DNA from: Brachybacterium equifaecis
Lineage (GTDB): Bacteria > Actinomycetota > Actinomycetes > Actinomycetales > Dermabacteraceae
NCBI RefSeq assembly: GCF_023509525.1
Contig: NZ_JAKNCJ010000002.1
Location: 1-64,000 of the forward strand
Length of the DNA stretch: 64,000 nucleotides
Reading direction: 5' to 3'
Part shown: piece by piece, positions 1 to 14,705 of the stretch
Position numbering within the stretch: position 1 is the first letter of the stretch
How the letters are laid out: every line of letters begins with the position of its first letter
The notes under the pieces: generated by a model
Databases searched by the model: none
What the model saw: the letters and a program-made list of their open reading frames with translations, nothing else
What the model was told of the DNA's origin: nothing
Translations under genes and position numbers: made by a program

Positions 1-40
1 AAATTGACACGCTATTGAGATTTCAAACAGCACGCGCACA
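1..40 (-). promoter_or_regulatory. Leader/processing element of a leftward rRNA operon
   Basis: Read on the minus strand, this end of the window holds a stretch resembling the conserved actinobacterial rRNA leader (a run like TTTGAAATCTCAATAGCGTG), which in related genomes lies between the rrn promoters and 16S rRNA and acts in antitermination and RNase III processing. tyrS lying immediately upstream of an rrn operon is also a familiar arrangement. The 16S gene itself would lie just outside the window, so this rests on the motif and context only. Confidence 0.7.
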
Positions 41-141
41 CCCTCACGCCACCACAATGGCAACCGCTCAGGGGCACTGCACCGGATCCAGGCCGAAACC
101 CGTTCCGAGCGAATCACTTCGTCGCTCCGGCACGAGAAGCT

Positions 142-170
142 ACTCTAGTAGATCCCCGCGGCACTTGCAA
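142..170 (-). promoter_or_regulatory. Candidate rrn promoter, proximal
   Basis: On the minus strand a -35 TTGCAA (165-170) and a -10 TAGAGT (142-147) are separated by exactly 17 bp, and they point toward the rRNA leader at the left end. Good spacing and fit to the vegetative sigma consensus in a region with no gene support a real promoter. No transcript evidence is available. Confidence 0.6.
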
Positions 171-325
171 CTCCACGATCCGTGCTCTGCGTCACATCCC
201 GATCAGGTCAGCATCTGACACACAGCACTTGAATTTTCAGTTCGTCGTCCTGGGCACTTCCGCGGCACTCGATCCGGCCAGCAGGCCTTCCCTCGTTCCG
301 CTCGGCTCACCCGGCGACAGAGAAA

Positions 326-355
326 ACATTACGGGCCCCCCGAACCCCCCGTCAA
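326..355 (-). promoter_or_regulatory. Candidate rrn promoter, distal
   Basis: On the minus strand TTGACG (350-355) and TAATGT (326-331) are separated by 18 bp. TTGAC paired with TAATGT is characteristic of strong actinobacterial rRNA promoters. With the proximal candidate it suggests tandem rrn promoters. The remainder of 1-733 shows no convincing coding region in any frame. Confidence 0.6.
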
Positions 356-608
356 ACCCGCCGTTCACCCCCTGGTAACCCTCATTAGGGGGCATCACTG
401 CAGGTCAGGGGGCTATGCGGCTCGCGGTTCATCCAATATTCCATGGCGTGTGACCCGCAGATGCGCGCGGGGTCACATGGCCGGTGCGGGGATCTGCCCT
501 CCTTCACCCCGGTGCGTCCGTTCTCCTCCTGCGCCCGAGATCGGTGCCTGCAGTGCGCCACCGCCGACTCCTCCCCCGCAGCTCAGCCGCACACTCCGCC
601 GGGTGCAG

Positions 609-657
609 CGATGGGCCCCTCCCCCTTCCGCGCGAGCGGAGGAGAAGAGGCCCATCG
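609..657 (-). terminator. Hairpin after tyrS
   Basis: A 9-bp outer stem (609-617 with 649-657) encloses an inner 5-bp stem (627-631 with 636-640). It lies about 80 bp past the tyrS stop codon and before the rrn promoters. A terminator is likely, although no T-run follows, as is common in GC-rich actinobacteria. Confidence 0.45.
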
Positions 658-733
658 GAGCGGGGAGCTCGGAGACACGGATCCTCGGCCGTGACTCAGA
701 GCGCGGCTCGCCCGGTCCCATGCGCACTCGCGA

Positions 734-2002
734 TCAGGATCCGACCCGCACCATCGCCGCAGCCTTCCGGCCTCGGCGCAGCAGCACGTGCCGACCCGGC
801 AGCAGCGCGAGCGACTCGAGGGCGGCCTCGGCGCCGTCGGCATCGATCTCCTCGCCGTTCACGCTGAGCGAGCCCTCCGCACCGGCCCGGCGCACAGCGC
901 TCTTCGAGGTCAGCACGCCGCTCGCCACGAAGGCATCGGCGATCGAGGTCGCGGGAGCCGCATCCACCGTCGTCAGCTCCGCGGCGAGCGCCCGCACCGT
1001 CTGCTCGTCGAGGGCGCGCACATCCCCCTTGCCGAACAGGACCGCGGCCGCGGCGGCGGCCTGGTCGGTCGCCACCTGCCCATGCACGAGCGTGGTCATG
1101 TCATCGGCCAGGAGCTTCTGGGCCGCGCGGCGATGGGGCTCGGCGAGCGTCGCCTCCTCCAGCTGCGCGAGCTCGTCGCGATCGCGGAAGGTGAAGAAGC
1201 GCAGGTAGTTCATGACGTCGGCATCGGCGGCGTTCAGCCAGAACTGGTGGAAGGCATACGGGCTCGTGAGCTCGGGATCGAGCCACACGGCCCCGCCCTC
1301 GCTCTTGCCGAACTTGGTGCCGTCGGCCTTGGTGACCAGGGGAGTGGTGAGCGCGTGGGCGTCATGCCCTTCGACCTTGTGGATCAGATCCACCCCGGAC
1401 AGGAGGTTCCCCCACTGGTCGTTGCCCCCGTACTGCAGGGTCACGCCATGGCGGCGGTGCAGCTCGAGGTAGTCCAGTCCCTGGAGGATCTGGTAGCTGA
1501 ACTCGGTGTAGCTGATGCCCTCATCGCTCGCGAGGCGCCGGGCGACGGTCTCCTTCGCGAGCATGGTGCCCATGCGGTAGTGCTTGCCGATGTCGCGCAG
1601 GAAGTGCAGCGCGCTCATCTGCCCGATCCAGTCGAGGTTGTTGACCATCTGCACGCCGTGCTCGCCCTCGAGGTCGAGGAAGCGGGAGATCTGGCCGCGC
1701 AGGGACTCCACCCAGCCGGCGATCACGCTCTCGTCGTTCAGCACGCGCTCGCCCGACATCCGCGGATCGCCGATGAGACCGGTCGCTCCGCCCACCAGGG
1801 CGAAGGGCTTGTGCCCGGCGAGCTGGAAGCGGCGCATCGTCAGGACCTGGGTGAGGTGGCCGACGTGGAGCGAGGACGCGGTCGGGTCGAATCCGCAATA
1901 GAGGCTGACGGGGCCATCCGCGAGAGCCGTGCCGAGCGCCTCGCGCCCGGTCGTCTGCACCACGAGCCCGCGCCAGTCGAGCTCGTCCAGGATGGTCTGC
2001 AT
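734..2002 (-). CDS. tyrS: Tyrosyl-tRNA synthetase
   Basis: Class I aminoacyl-tRNA synthetase that charges tRNA-Tyr with tyrosine in the cytosol. The 422-aa length is normal for bacterial TyrRS. Visible features are the HIGH-type motif HVGH (residues 46-49), the tyrosine-binding region YGGNDQWGN near 191, the KMSKS-type loop KFGKS (230-234) and a C-terminal S4 RNA-binding region (about 355-422). The ATG at 2002 is preceded by a GA-rich ribosome-binding stretch; the frame remains open further upstream but that extension lacks family similarity. It is separated from argH by a hairpin, so it is probably transcribed separately from the arginine operon. Confidence 0.97.
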   Translation of the reverse strand: MQTILDELDWRGLVVQTTGREALGTALADGPVSLYCGFDPTASSLHVGHLTQVLTMRRFQLAGHKPFALVGGATGLIGDPRMSGERVLNDESVIAGWVESLRGQISRFLDLEGEHGVQMVNNLDWIGQMSALHFLRDIGKHYRMGTMLAKETVARRLASDEGISYTEFSYQILQGLDYLELHRRHGVTLQYGGNDQWGNLLSGVDLIHKVEGHDAHALTTPLVTKADGTKFGKSEGGAVWLDPELTSPYAFHQFWLNAADADVMNYLRFFTFRDRDELAQLEEATLAEPHRRAAQKLLADDMTTLVHGQVATDQAAAAAAVLFGKGDVRALDEQTVRALAAELTTVDAAPATSIADAFVASGVLTSKSAVRRAGAEGSLSVNGEEIDADGAEAALESLALLPGRHVLLRRGRKAAAMVRVGS

Positions 2003-2081
2003 CGAAGCCTTCTCCTCTCCTCGGCCCGGCCGAGGTGCTGCGGGTCCCGTGCGGATCCGCCGTTCCATTGTGTCAGTCGCA

Positions 2082-2120
2082 GCGGGGCCCGTCGCGCGAA
2101 ATTCCGCCGACGGGCCCCGC
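2082..2120 (-). terminator. Hairpin between argH and tyrS
   Basis: A perfect 13-bp GC-rich inverted repeat (2082-2094 with 2108-2120), with a 13-nt loop, sits in the 143-bp gap after the argH stop codon. It probably ends the arginine operon transcript or attenuates read-through into tyrS. A weak -10-like CACAAT (minus, 2067-2072) downstream of it could start tyrS transcription. Confidence 0.55.
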
Positions 2121-2145
2121 CCTGCTGTCCGCGCGCAGAGGCCGC

Positions 2146-4820
<2,675 letters not shown>

Positions 4821-4870
4821 GGGTGATGCTCCTTCAAGCGGGTTCTGCGATGGTCTGGGGAATCGGGACG

Positions 4871-7712
<2,842 letters not shown>

Positions 7713-7720
<8 letters not shown>

Positions 7721-8651
7721 AGTCGTCCCTCCGCACCATCGTGCCCACGCCCTTGTCGGTGAAGACCTCCAGGAGCACGGCGTGCTCGATGCGCCCGTCG
7801 ATCATCGCGGCGGTGCGCACGCCCGCGTCGACCGCGTCCAGGAGCGACTCGGCCTTGGGGATCATGCCCTCGGTGAGCCCCGGCAGCATCGCGCGCAGCT
7901 CTGCGGCGGGGATGTCGGGGATGAGTGAGGAGCGGTCGGGCCAGTCGCGGTAGAGCCCCTCGACGTCGGTCAGCATCACGAGCTTCTCGGCGTCGAGACC
8001 CGCGGCGAGGGCCGCGGCGGCGAGATCCGCGTTGATGTTGAGGACCGCTCCCGTGGGCCTGCCGTCCTCATCGATCTCGGGGGCGATCGAGGAGACGACG
8101 GGGATCCGGCCGGCCTCCAGCAGGTCGCGGATCGAGCCGGGGCGCACGTCGGTCACCGCGCCCACGTGCCCGAGGTCGACGTCCTGGCCGTCGACCTGTG
8201 CGGCGCGGCGGCGCGCCGAGAACAGCCGCGCGTCCTCCCCCGACATCCCGATCGCGAACGGTCCGTGCTCGTTGATGAGGCCGACGAGCTCGCGCCCGAC
8301 CTTGCCGACCAGCACCATCCGCACGATCTCCATCGTGGCCTCGTCGGTCACGCGCAGGCCCGCGCGGAACTCGGAGGCGATGCCGACGCGCTGCAGCATC
8401 TCGTTGATCTGCGGCCCGCCGCCGTGCGCGACGACCACATGGATGCCGGCGGCGCGCATGAAGACCATGTCGGCGGCGAAGGCGCGGCGCAGGCGCTCGT
8501 CGATCATCGCGTTGCCGCCGTACTTGACCACGACGATCTTCCCGGCGAAGCGCTGCATCCACGGCAGCGCCTCGATCAGGATCTCGGACTTCTCGCGGGC
8601 GTCGGCCTGCTCGGCGGTCAGCTCGGCGAGCGGGTTCTTGGAGATGCTCAT
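7713..8651 (-). CDS. argB: Acetylglutamate kinase
   Basis: Phosphorylates N-acetylglutamate. 312 aa amino-acid kinase fold with the ATP-binding VVKYGGNAM (40-48) and the glycine-rich [12 protein letters not shown] segment near 85-96. Its length and N-terminal helix resemble hexameric arginine-sensitive enzymes, so feedback inhibition by arginine is plausible but inferred. ATG at 8651 overlaps the argJ stop codon by 4 bp; the open frame upstream of it is antisense-type low-complexity sequence. Confidence 0.96.
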
Positions 8652-9817
8652 GAGGAGTAGGCGCTGTTCTCTTCGACGTAGTCGTGCGTGAGGTCGTTGG
8701 TCCAGATGTCCCCGCTGGCGCCGCCCGCGCCGAGATCGACCTCGATGAGAGTCTCGCGCGGGGTCATGTCGACCGCAGAGCGGTCCTCGCCGAGGCCTCC
8801 CCCGCGGCACACCTGCACGCCGTTGATGGTGACCGCGAGGTCCGCGGGGTCGAAGGGGGCGACGGACTCGGGCACGCAGCCGGCGGCCGCGACGATGCGC
8901 CCCCAGTTGGGGTCGTTGCCGAAGATCGCGGCCTTCACCAGATTGCTGCGGGCGATCTCGCGGGCAACGGCGAGCGCCGCCTGCTCGGTGCTCGCAGAGC
9001 GCACGAGGACGTGGACGTCGTGGCTCGCGCCCTCGGCGTCGGCGACGAGCTGTCGGGCGAGCCGTGCCGACACGTCCCGCACGGCCTCTTCGAGCTCGCC
9101 GGGCGCGGGGGCGATGCCGCTCGACCCGGAGGCCAGCAGGATGACGGTGTCGTTGGTGGACATGCAGGCATCGGAGTCGACGCGGTCGAACGTCGTCGCG
9201 GTCGCGGCGCGCAGCGCGGACTGCGCGGCACCTGCGGTGACGTCGGCGTCGGTGGTGAGGACGACGAGCATCGTGGCGAGCTGCGGGGCGAGCATCCCCG
9301 CGCCCTTGGCCATCCCGCCGACGGTGATCCCCGAGGCGGTGGTGACCTGGGCGGTCTTCGGCACCGTGTCGGTGGTCATGATGGCGCGAGCGGCGCCTGC
9401 CCCGGCGGTCTCCCCGGCCGCGAGCTGCTGCGCGGCGGCGTCGGCTCCGGCGAGGAGCGTCGGCATCGGCAGGCGCTCGCCGATCAGGCCCGTCGAGCAG
9501 ACCAGGACGTCCTGCGCGGAGAGCTCCAGCAGGTCGGCGACGTGCTCGGCGGTGCGATGGGAATCGAGGAACCCCTCGGGGCCGGTGCAGGCGTTCGCCC
9601 CGCCCGAGTTCAGGATGACCGCACGGGCGCGGCCGTCGGCGACCGCCTGGCGGGACCACTGCACGGGCGCGGCCTGGACGCGGTTCGCGGTGAAGACCGC
9701 GGCGGCGACGTCGAGCGGCCCGTCGTTCAGGACGAGAGCGAGATCGGGGGCGCCGCTGGCCTTCAGACCAGCGGTGACGCCGGCGGCGCGGAAGCCCTTC
9801 GGGGCGGTGACGGACAT
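8648..9817 (-). CDS. argJ: Glutamate N-acetyltransferase / ornithine acetyltransferase
   Basis: Recycles the acetyl group from N-acetylornithine to glutamate (and may use acetyl-CoA). 389 aa. The self-cleavage site that generates the two subunits is visible in [14 protein letters not shown], with Thr182 as the predicted nucleophile. ATG at 9817. Presence of argJ means the cyclic acetyl pathway is used, consistent with no argE in the cluster. Confidence 0.96.
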   Translation of the reverse strand: MSVTAPKGFRAAGVTAGLKASGAPDLALVLNDGPLDVAAAVFTANRVQAAPVQWSRQAVADGRARAVILNSGGANACTGPEGFLDSHRTAEHVADLLELSAQDVLVCSTGLIGERLPMPTLLAGADAAAQQLAAGETAGAGAARAIMTTDTVPKTAQVTTASGITVGGMAKGAGMLAPQLATMLVVLTTDADVTAGAAQSALRAATATTFDRVDSDACMSTNDTVILLASGSSGIAPAPGELEEAVRDVSARLARQLVADAEGASHDVHVLVRSASTEQAALAVAREIARSNLVKAAIFGNDPNWGRIVAAAGCVPESVAPFDPADLAVTINGVQVCRGGGLGEDRSAVDMTPRETLIEVDLGAGGASGDIWTNDLTHDYVEENSAYSS

Positions 9818-9865
9818 GGGTTCTCCCGGAGGTTCAGGTGCGGGCTGCGGGCGGAGCGGAGACGG

Positions 9866-10978
9866 TCAGGGGGCGAGCGCCGTGCGGGTGAGGCCGAGGC
9901 CCTCGGGGAGGCCGAGGGCGAGGTTCATCGACTGCACGGCTGCGCCCGCGGTCCCCTTCACGAGGTTGTCGATCGCGCTGATCACCGTGACCTGGCCGGA
10001 GCGGCGATCGACGGTCGCGCCGATGCGCACCGTGTTCGCGCCCGTGACCTGCTGGGTCGAGGGGAACTGCCCGGGCGGCAGGACCTGCACGAAGTGCTCG
10101 CCGTCGTAGTCCGCGAGCAGCGCGCCGAGGAGGTCGTCCTCGGTGACGTCGGGAGCGGCAGGGGTGGTGAGCACCGCGAGGATGCCGCGGCTCATCGGCA
10201 CGAGCACGGGGGTGAAGGTGAGGCGCGCATCCTCGATGCCGCTCGCCCGGCGCACGTTCTGCAGGATCTCGGGGATGTGCCGGTGCGTTCCGCCGACGCC
10301 GTAGGGCGCGGCTCCTCCGGCGGCCTCGGAGAACAGCAGATGCTGCTTCGCGGTGCGGCCCGCGCCCGAGTAGCCGACCGGCAGCACGGCGCTGAGGGCC
10401 GAGGGGTCGATCAGCCCGGCCCGCAGCAGCGAGACCAGTGCGAAGGTCACGGCGGTCGCGTTGCAGCCGGGCACGGCGATGCGACGCGCCGAGCGCAGGA
10501 GATCGCGCTGGCGCTCCGGGCCCTCCTGGCCGGCGCCGAGGAGCGGGAGCTCGGGCATGCCGTAGGTCCACGTCCCCGAGTGCTCCGTGCCGTAGTAGTC
10601 GGCCCAGTCCTGCGCGCGCTCGAGGCGGTGGTCGGCGCCGAGATCGACGATCAGCGCGGCGGGATCGAGGCTCTCGAGCTCCGCGGCGATCCGGCCCGAC
10701 TCCCCGTGCGGCAGTGCGAGCACGACGACGTCGTGGCCGGCGAGATTGTCGGCCGTGGTCTCCTCCAGGAGGAGGGAGCCCGGGACGTCCACGTGGGGAG
10801 CGACCTCGGCGAGCGGACGACCGGCGCTCGAGTGGCCGGTGACGGTCGCGACGTCGATCCCCGGGTGCGCCGACAGCAGTCGCAGCGTCTCCCCGCCCGC
10901 GTAGCCGGAGGCGCCGACGACCGCGGCCCGCAGGCGCGTGGCCTCGGCGGCGGCAGGGAAGGTCGCGATCTCACTCAT
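9866..10978 (-). CDS. argC: N-acetyl-gamma-glutamyl-phosphate reductase
   Basis: NADPH-dependent reduction of N-acetylglutamyl phosphate. 370 aa with the nucleotide-binding VVGASGYAGGE (about 20-30) and the catalytic cysteine in VPGCNATA. First gene of the arg operon. The ATG at 10978 is chosen because a -10-like TATAGT lies only 7 nt upstream with no ribosome-binding site, indicating a leaderless message; the open frame further upstream contains the promoter itself. Confidence 0.96.
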   Translation of the reverse strand: MSEIATFPAAAEATRLRAAVVGASGYAGGETLRLLSAHPGIDVATVTGHSSAGRPLAEVAPHVDVPGSLLLEETTADNLAGHDVVVLALPHGESGRIAAELESLDPAALIVDLGADHRLERAQDWADYYGTEHSGTWTYGMPELPLLGAGQEGPERQRDLLRSARRIAVPGCNATAVTFALVSLLRAGLIDPSALSAVLPVGYSGAGRTAKQHLLFSEAAGGAAPYGVGGTHRHIPEILQNVRRASGIEDARLTFTPVLVPMSRGILAVLTTPAAPDVTEDDLLGALLADYDGEHFVQVLPPGQFPSTQQVTGANTVRIGATVDRRSGQVTVISAIDNLVKGTAGAAVQSMNLALGLPEGLGLTRTALAP

Positions 10979-10983
10979 GCGCA

Positions 10984-11013
10984 GAACTATACAGGCCCAT
11001 GCATATGCACGCA
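10984..11013 (-). promoter_or_regulatory. argC promoter with candidate ArgR operator
   Basis: Minus-strand TATAGT (10986-10991) ends 7 nt before the argC ATG. Immediately upstream, the 10-bp palindrome TGCATATGCA (11000-11009) resembles half-sites of actinobacterial ARG boxes (TGCAT/ATGCA). It would lie in the -10/-35 spacer, where ArgR binding blocks RNA polymerase. A second degenerate half-site overlaps the -10. No good -35 is visible. Assigning ArgR is an inference from motif and location. Confidence 0.55.
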
Positions 11014-11132
11014 CCTTGGGGGCGGTGGCCTCCGCCACTCGCTCCCCGCGGCGCCCGAAAGAGGTGCCTACAGTGGCAGGACAGGGCATCAGCCCTGGTC
11101 AGATGAATAATCCGTACACAACAGGAGCAGTG

Positions 11133-11966
11133 GTGAAAGACTTCTTCACCGGCGAGAAGACGCCGGGAATGATCGACTGGGCGAGCATGCCCACGTACAA
11201 CACCATCATGTCGCTGGTCGCAGGGGCCGGACTGATCGCCCTGGTCATGTTCGCGCGCGATCTGATGCGCCAGCAGTCCGCGCTGGCATCGCGCCCCGTC
11301 GCCGGGGCCGCCGACGTCGAGGCGGGGCCGCGGGGCGAGATCGCCCCGGTCGAGGACGGCCTCAGCACGGACGGCTGGGCCCTGACCTTCGGCGTCCTCG
11401 GCCTCATCCTCAGCGTCACGGGGCTGCACATGACCCTCACGTGGCCGCTCGCCGCAGGCGGCTTCGCCTTCGACAACATCATCTTCGGGGAGCCGAGCCT
11501 CGCGTTCGGCGTCCTGATGGGAGCGCTCGCGCTCTACCTGTGGCGCCGCGGGGATCGGATCACCGGCTCCGCCCAGCCTGTGCGCATGGTCGCCCGCGCG
11601 GCGAGGCCGCTGTCCGTGCTCATCGCGGGTCTCGGGCTCGCGCTGCTCGGCATCATGTTCGCCGGCATCGTCTACCAGTTCTTCGCCGCTCCCCCGCAGG
11701 AGCCGATCTCCGGCGCCTTCGCGGACTACCCGTGGCTCGAGGCGTGGGCGCTGTCCCTCGTGTTCGGGCTGGTGGGCGTCGGCGCGCTGCTGTTCCCCTT
11801 CGCTGTGCGCCAGCTCGCGGCGCCGACACCCGCCGGCACTGCCGCGACCTCCGGGGGCGCCGCGAAGGCCGCCGGATGGATCTGGCTGATCACCGGCGTG
11901 ATCTTCCTGCTGTTCGGTGCGATGAACTTCTACACGCACATCGGACTGGTCGTGAACACCCAGTGA
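11133..11966 (+). CDS. DUF981 family membrane protein
   Basis: 277-aa integral membrane protein with about six hydrophobic segments, matching my recollection of the DUF981 family of unknown function. I choose GTG at 11133 because AGGAG (11123-11127) lies 5 nt upstream; an in-frame ATG at 11103 has no ribosome-binding site. A -10-like TACAGT at 11069-11074 would give a leader of about 50 nt. Divergent from argC and convergent with pheT, so transcribed alone. Confidence 0.75.
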   Translation: MKDFFTGEKTPGMIDWASMPTYNTIMSLVAGAGLIALVMFARDLMRQQSALASRPVAGAADVEAGPRGEIAPVEDGLSTDGWALTFGVLGLILSVTGLHMTLTWPLAAGGFAFDNIIFGEPSLAFGVLMGALALYLWRRGDRITGSAQPVRMVARAARPLSVLIAGLGLALLGIMFAGIVYQFFAAPPQEPISGAFADYPWLEAWALSLVFGLVGVGALLFPFAVRQLAAPTPAGTAATSGGAAKAAGWIWLITGVIFLLFGAMNFYTHIGLVVNTQ

Positions 11967-11977
11967 GCGCGGCTGCA

Positions 11978-12045
11978 CGGCAGGGCTGAGCCTGCCGTGC
12001 GGACCGGAACGAAGAGGGGGCCCTGCCATGCGGCAGGGCCCCCTC
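11978..12045. terminator. Double hairpin between convergent genes
   Basis: A short inverted repeat (about 11978-11999) is followed by a perfect 14-bp stem, 12014-12027 with 12032-12045, closed by a 4-nt loop. It sits between the end of the DUF981 gene and the end of pheT on the opposite strand, so it can terminate transcription from both sides. Confidence 0.75.
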
Positions 12046-12086
12046 CTCGTGTGCGCGCGGCGCGGGCACCGCGCAGCTCCGTGCCC

Positions 12087-14702
12087 TCAGGCGCGCAGCA
12101 CTCCCCCGACCGCCGCATCCACGGCCGCGATGCAGCGCTCGCGCGCGGCGGCGATGTCCTTCGCCGAGAGCGTCCCCTCGGCCGAGCGCAGCCGCACCGC
12201 GAAGGCGAGGGATTTCTTCCCCTCGCCGACCTGCTCGCCGGTGAAGACGTCGAACAGGTGCACGCTCTCGAGCACGTCCCCGATGCCGACCACGATCGCC
12301 GCCTCCACGGCCGACGCCGGGACGGACTCGTCCACCACGAAGGCGAAGTCCTCCTTCGCCAGGGGGAAGGTCGGCACCGCCTCTGCGCGCACGACTGCCG
12401 GAGCAGCCGCGATCAGGCGATCGACATCCACCTCCAGCGCGCTCGTGCGGGCAGGCAGACCCAGCTGCTTCACGACCCGCGGATGCAGCTCGCCCGCGTG
12501 GCCGACGAGCTCGCGCTCGCCGTTCTCCCCCACGACGTGCAGGGCGGCGCCGCGACCAGGGTGGAAGGGGGCGTGCTCGCTGGCGGAGACCTCGATCTGC
12601 GCGCCCGTCGCAGCGGCTGCGCGATGGGCGAGGTCGATCGCGTCGGCCCAGCCCCACGGCTCGGCCTGGCCGCGCCACGACGCGGGGCCGCTGGCCCCGC
12701 CGAGCACCGCAGCCAGACGCTGCGGCTGCGCAGGCAGCGCCGCATCGATCTGCGCGAGCTCCTCAGCGCTCGGCAGCGCGGCAGCTGCGGGCACAGGAGC
12801 TCCCTGCCCCGCCTCGCGCGGCAGGTAGACCGAGGCGAGCTGGAACACCGCGACGGACTCCTGACCGCGGGCGAGGTTCAGTCGCGCGACGGGCAGGAGC
12901 GACTGGAGGAGCGCGGTGCGAAGCAGCGGCTCGTCCTCCGTGAGGGGGTTGCGCAGCCGCACGGCGGCGCGGCGCTCATCGCCCTCCCCGTATGCATGGG
13001 CGTCGAACACCGACTCGGCGATCCACGGCGCGCTGGTGACCTCCACCAGTCCCGCCTCGGCGAGAGCGGTGCGCGCGGCGCGTCGGCCCCGCTGCGCGCG
13101 GGTGAGACCCCGGCCGCCGGGAGCGCTGGGCACGATCGAGGGGATCCGGTCGTAACCGACCAGTCGCGCGATCTCCTCCACCAGATCCTCGCGGATGCGC
13201 AGATCCGGCCGCCAGGTCGGCGGGGTCACGAGGAGCGCGCCGTCCGCTTCGCCGCGCTCGACGCTGCAGCCGATCATCTCGAGGCTGCCGCGGACCTCCT
13301 GGGCCGTGTACTCGATGCCGACGACGCGCGCGGCAGCGTCCTCGGCGAAGGCGATCGGAGCCGGAGCGGCGGGGAAGCCCTCGAGCCGCTCGTCGGTGAT
13401 GCGCTCGTCGATCTCGCCGCCGCCGAACTCGACGATCAGCTCGGCGGCGCGGCGCGCGGCGATCGGCGGCAGCAGCGGGTCCACCCCGCGCTCGAAGCGC
13501 TTGGAGGCCTCCGAGGGCAGGCGGTGGCGCCGCGCGGAGCGGGCGATCGTGATCGGGTCGAAGGTCGCGGCCTCGATGATGACGTTCACGGTCTTCTCGG
13601 AGACCTCGGTGGAGGCCCCGCCCATGACGCCCGCGATGCCGATCGCCCGGTCGCCGCTCTCGCCGCCGCAGTCGGCGATCACGAGATCGGCCGGGTCCAG
13701 GGCGCGCGGCTTGTCGTCGAGGGTCTCGAGCATCTCGCCCTCGTGGGCCCGGCGCACCACGATCGGCGCGACCAGCTGGTGGCTGTCGTAGGCGTGCAGC
13801 GGCTGGCCGAGATCGAGCATGACGTAGTTCGTGACGTCGACGATCAGGGAGATGGGGCGCATTCCCGCGAGGGTCAGCCGCTCCTGCATCCACCGCGGCG
13901 AGGGCGCCGACGGGTCGACGCCGCGGACCTCCACGGCGACGAAGCGGGTGCACCCGGCGGCGCCGCGCACGGGGGCATCGTCGCTCAGCTGCACCGGGAT
14001 CCCGCCGCGGCCGCCCTCTGCGGGGACGACCGTGCTCGCCGGATCGGTGAAGGGGGCGCCGGTCGCGTGCGAGTACTCCCGGGCGACTCCGCGCATCGAG
14101 AACGCATAGCCGCGGTCCGGGGTCACGTTGATCTCGACGACCTCCTCGCCGAGGCCGAGCAGCGCGATGGCGTCGTCGCCGGGCTCGGCGGTGACGCCCT
14201 CGAGCGTCCCCTTGCCGACGACGATGATGCCCTTCGTCTCCTCGCCGACGCCCTCGCCGAGCCCGACCTCGGCGGTGGAGCAGATCATGCCGTCGGACGT
14301 ATGGCCGTAGGTCTTCCGGGCGGCGATCGGGAACGGCCCGGGCAGAACAGTGCCGGGCAGCGAGACGATCACCAGGTCGCCGGGCACGAAGTTGTGCGCG
14401 CCGCAGATGATCCCGCGGCTCGGACGCTCCTCGCCCGGCTGGGGATCCTTCGGGCTGTCGTGCTCCTCGTTGTGCTCGGGGCCGACGTCCACGCGGCACC
14501 AGTTGATGGTCTTGCCGTTCTTCTGCGGCTCCTTGACGAGGTCCAGGACGCGGCCGACGACGAGCGGGCCGGTGACCTGCGCGCCGTGGATCGCCTCCTC
14601 CTCGAAGCCGACGGAGACGAGATCGGCCGCGACCGACTCGGCGGTGGCGCCCGCGGGCAGCTCGACGTGCTCGGCGAGCCAGTTCAGGGGAATGCGGGGC
14701 AT
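12087..14702 (-). CDS. pheT: Phenylalanyl-tRNA synthetase beta subunit
   Basis: Large subunit of the alpha2-beta2 class II synthetase for tRNA-Phe. 871 aa, within the bacterial range. Recognisable are the N-terminal tRNA-binding (OB-fold) domain around 40-155, the B3/B4 editing region, the B5 domain (about 405-480, with the RHRLPSEASKRFERGVDP segment just before it), and the C-terminal ferredoxin-fold anticodon-binding domain (about 775-870). ATG at 14702, 3 nt after pheS, hence co-transcribed. Confidence 0.97.
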   Translation of the reverse strand: MPRIPLNWLAEHVELPAGATAESVAADLVSVGFEEEAIHGAQVTGPLVVGRVLDLVKEPQKNGKTINWCRVDVGPEHNEEHDSPKDPQPGEERPSRGIICGAHNFVPGDLVIVSLPGTVLPGPFPIAARKTYGHTSDGMICSTAEVGLGEGVGEETKGIIVVGKGTLEGVTAEPGDDAIALLGLGEEVVEINVTPDRGYAFSMRGVAREYSHATGAPFTDPASTVVPAEGGRGGIPVQLSDDAPVRGAAGCTRFVAVEVRGVDPSAPSPRWMQERLTLAGMRPISLIVDVTNYVMLDLGQPLHAYDSHQLVAPIVVRRAHEGEMLETLDDKPRALDPADLVIADCGGESGDRAIGIAGVMGGASTEVSEKTVNVIIEAATFDPITIARSARRHRLPSEASKRFERGVDPLLPPIAARRAAELIVEFGGGEIDERITDERLEGFPAAPAPIAFAEDAAARVVGIEYTAQEVRGSLEMIGCSVERGEADGALLVTPPTWRPDLRIREDLVEEIARLVGYDRIPSIVPSAPGGRGLTRAQRGRRAARTALAEAGLVEVTSAPWIAESVFDAHAYGEGDERRAAVRLRNPLTEDEPLLRTALLQSLLPVARLNLARGQESVAVFQLASVYLPREAGQGAPVPAAAALPSAEELAQIDAALPAQPQRLAAVLGGASGPASWRGQAEPWGWADAIDLAHRAAAATGAQIEVSASEHAPFHPGRGAALHVVGENGERELVGHAGELHPRVVKQLGLPARTSALEVDVDRLIAAAPAVVRAEAVPTFPLAKEDFAFVVDESVPASAVEAAIVVGIGDVLESVHLFDVFTGEQVGEGKKSLAFAVRLRSAEGTLSAKDIAAARERCIAAVDAAVGGVLRA

Positions 14703-14705
14703 GCC

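Noticed and set aside
11103-11132. ATG 30 bp upstream as the start of the DUF981 gene
   Set aside because: No ribosome-binding site precedes it, whereas AGGAG is ideally placed for GTG 11133.
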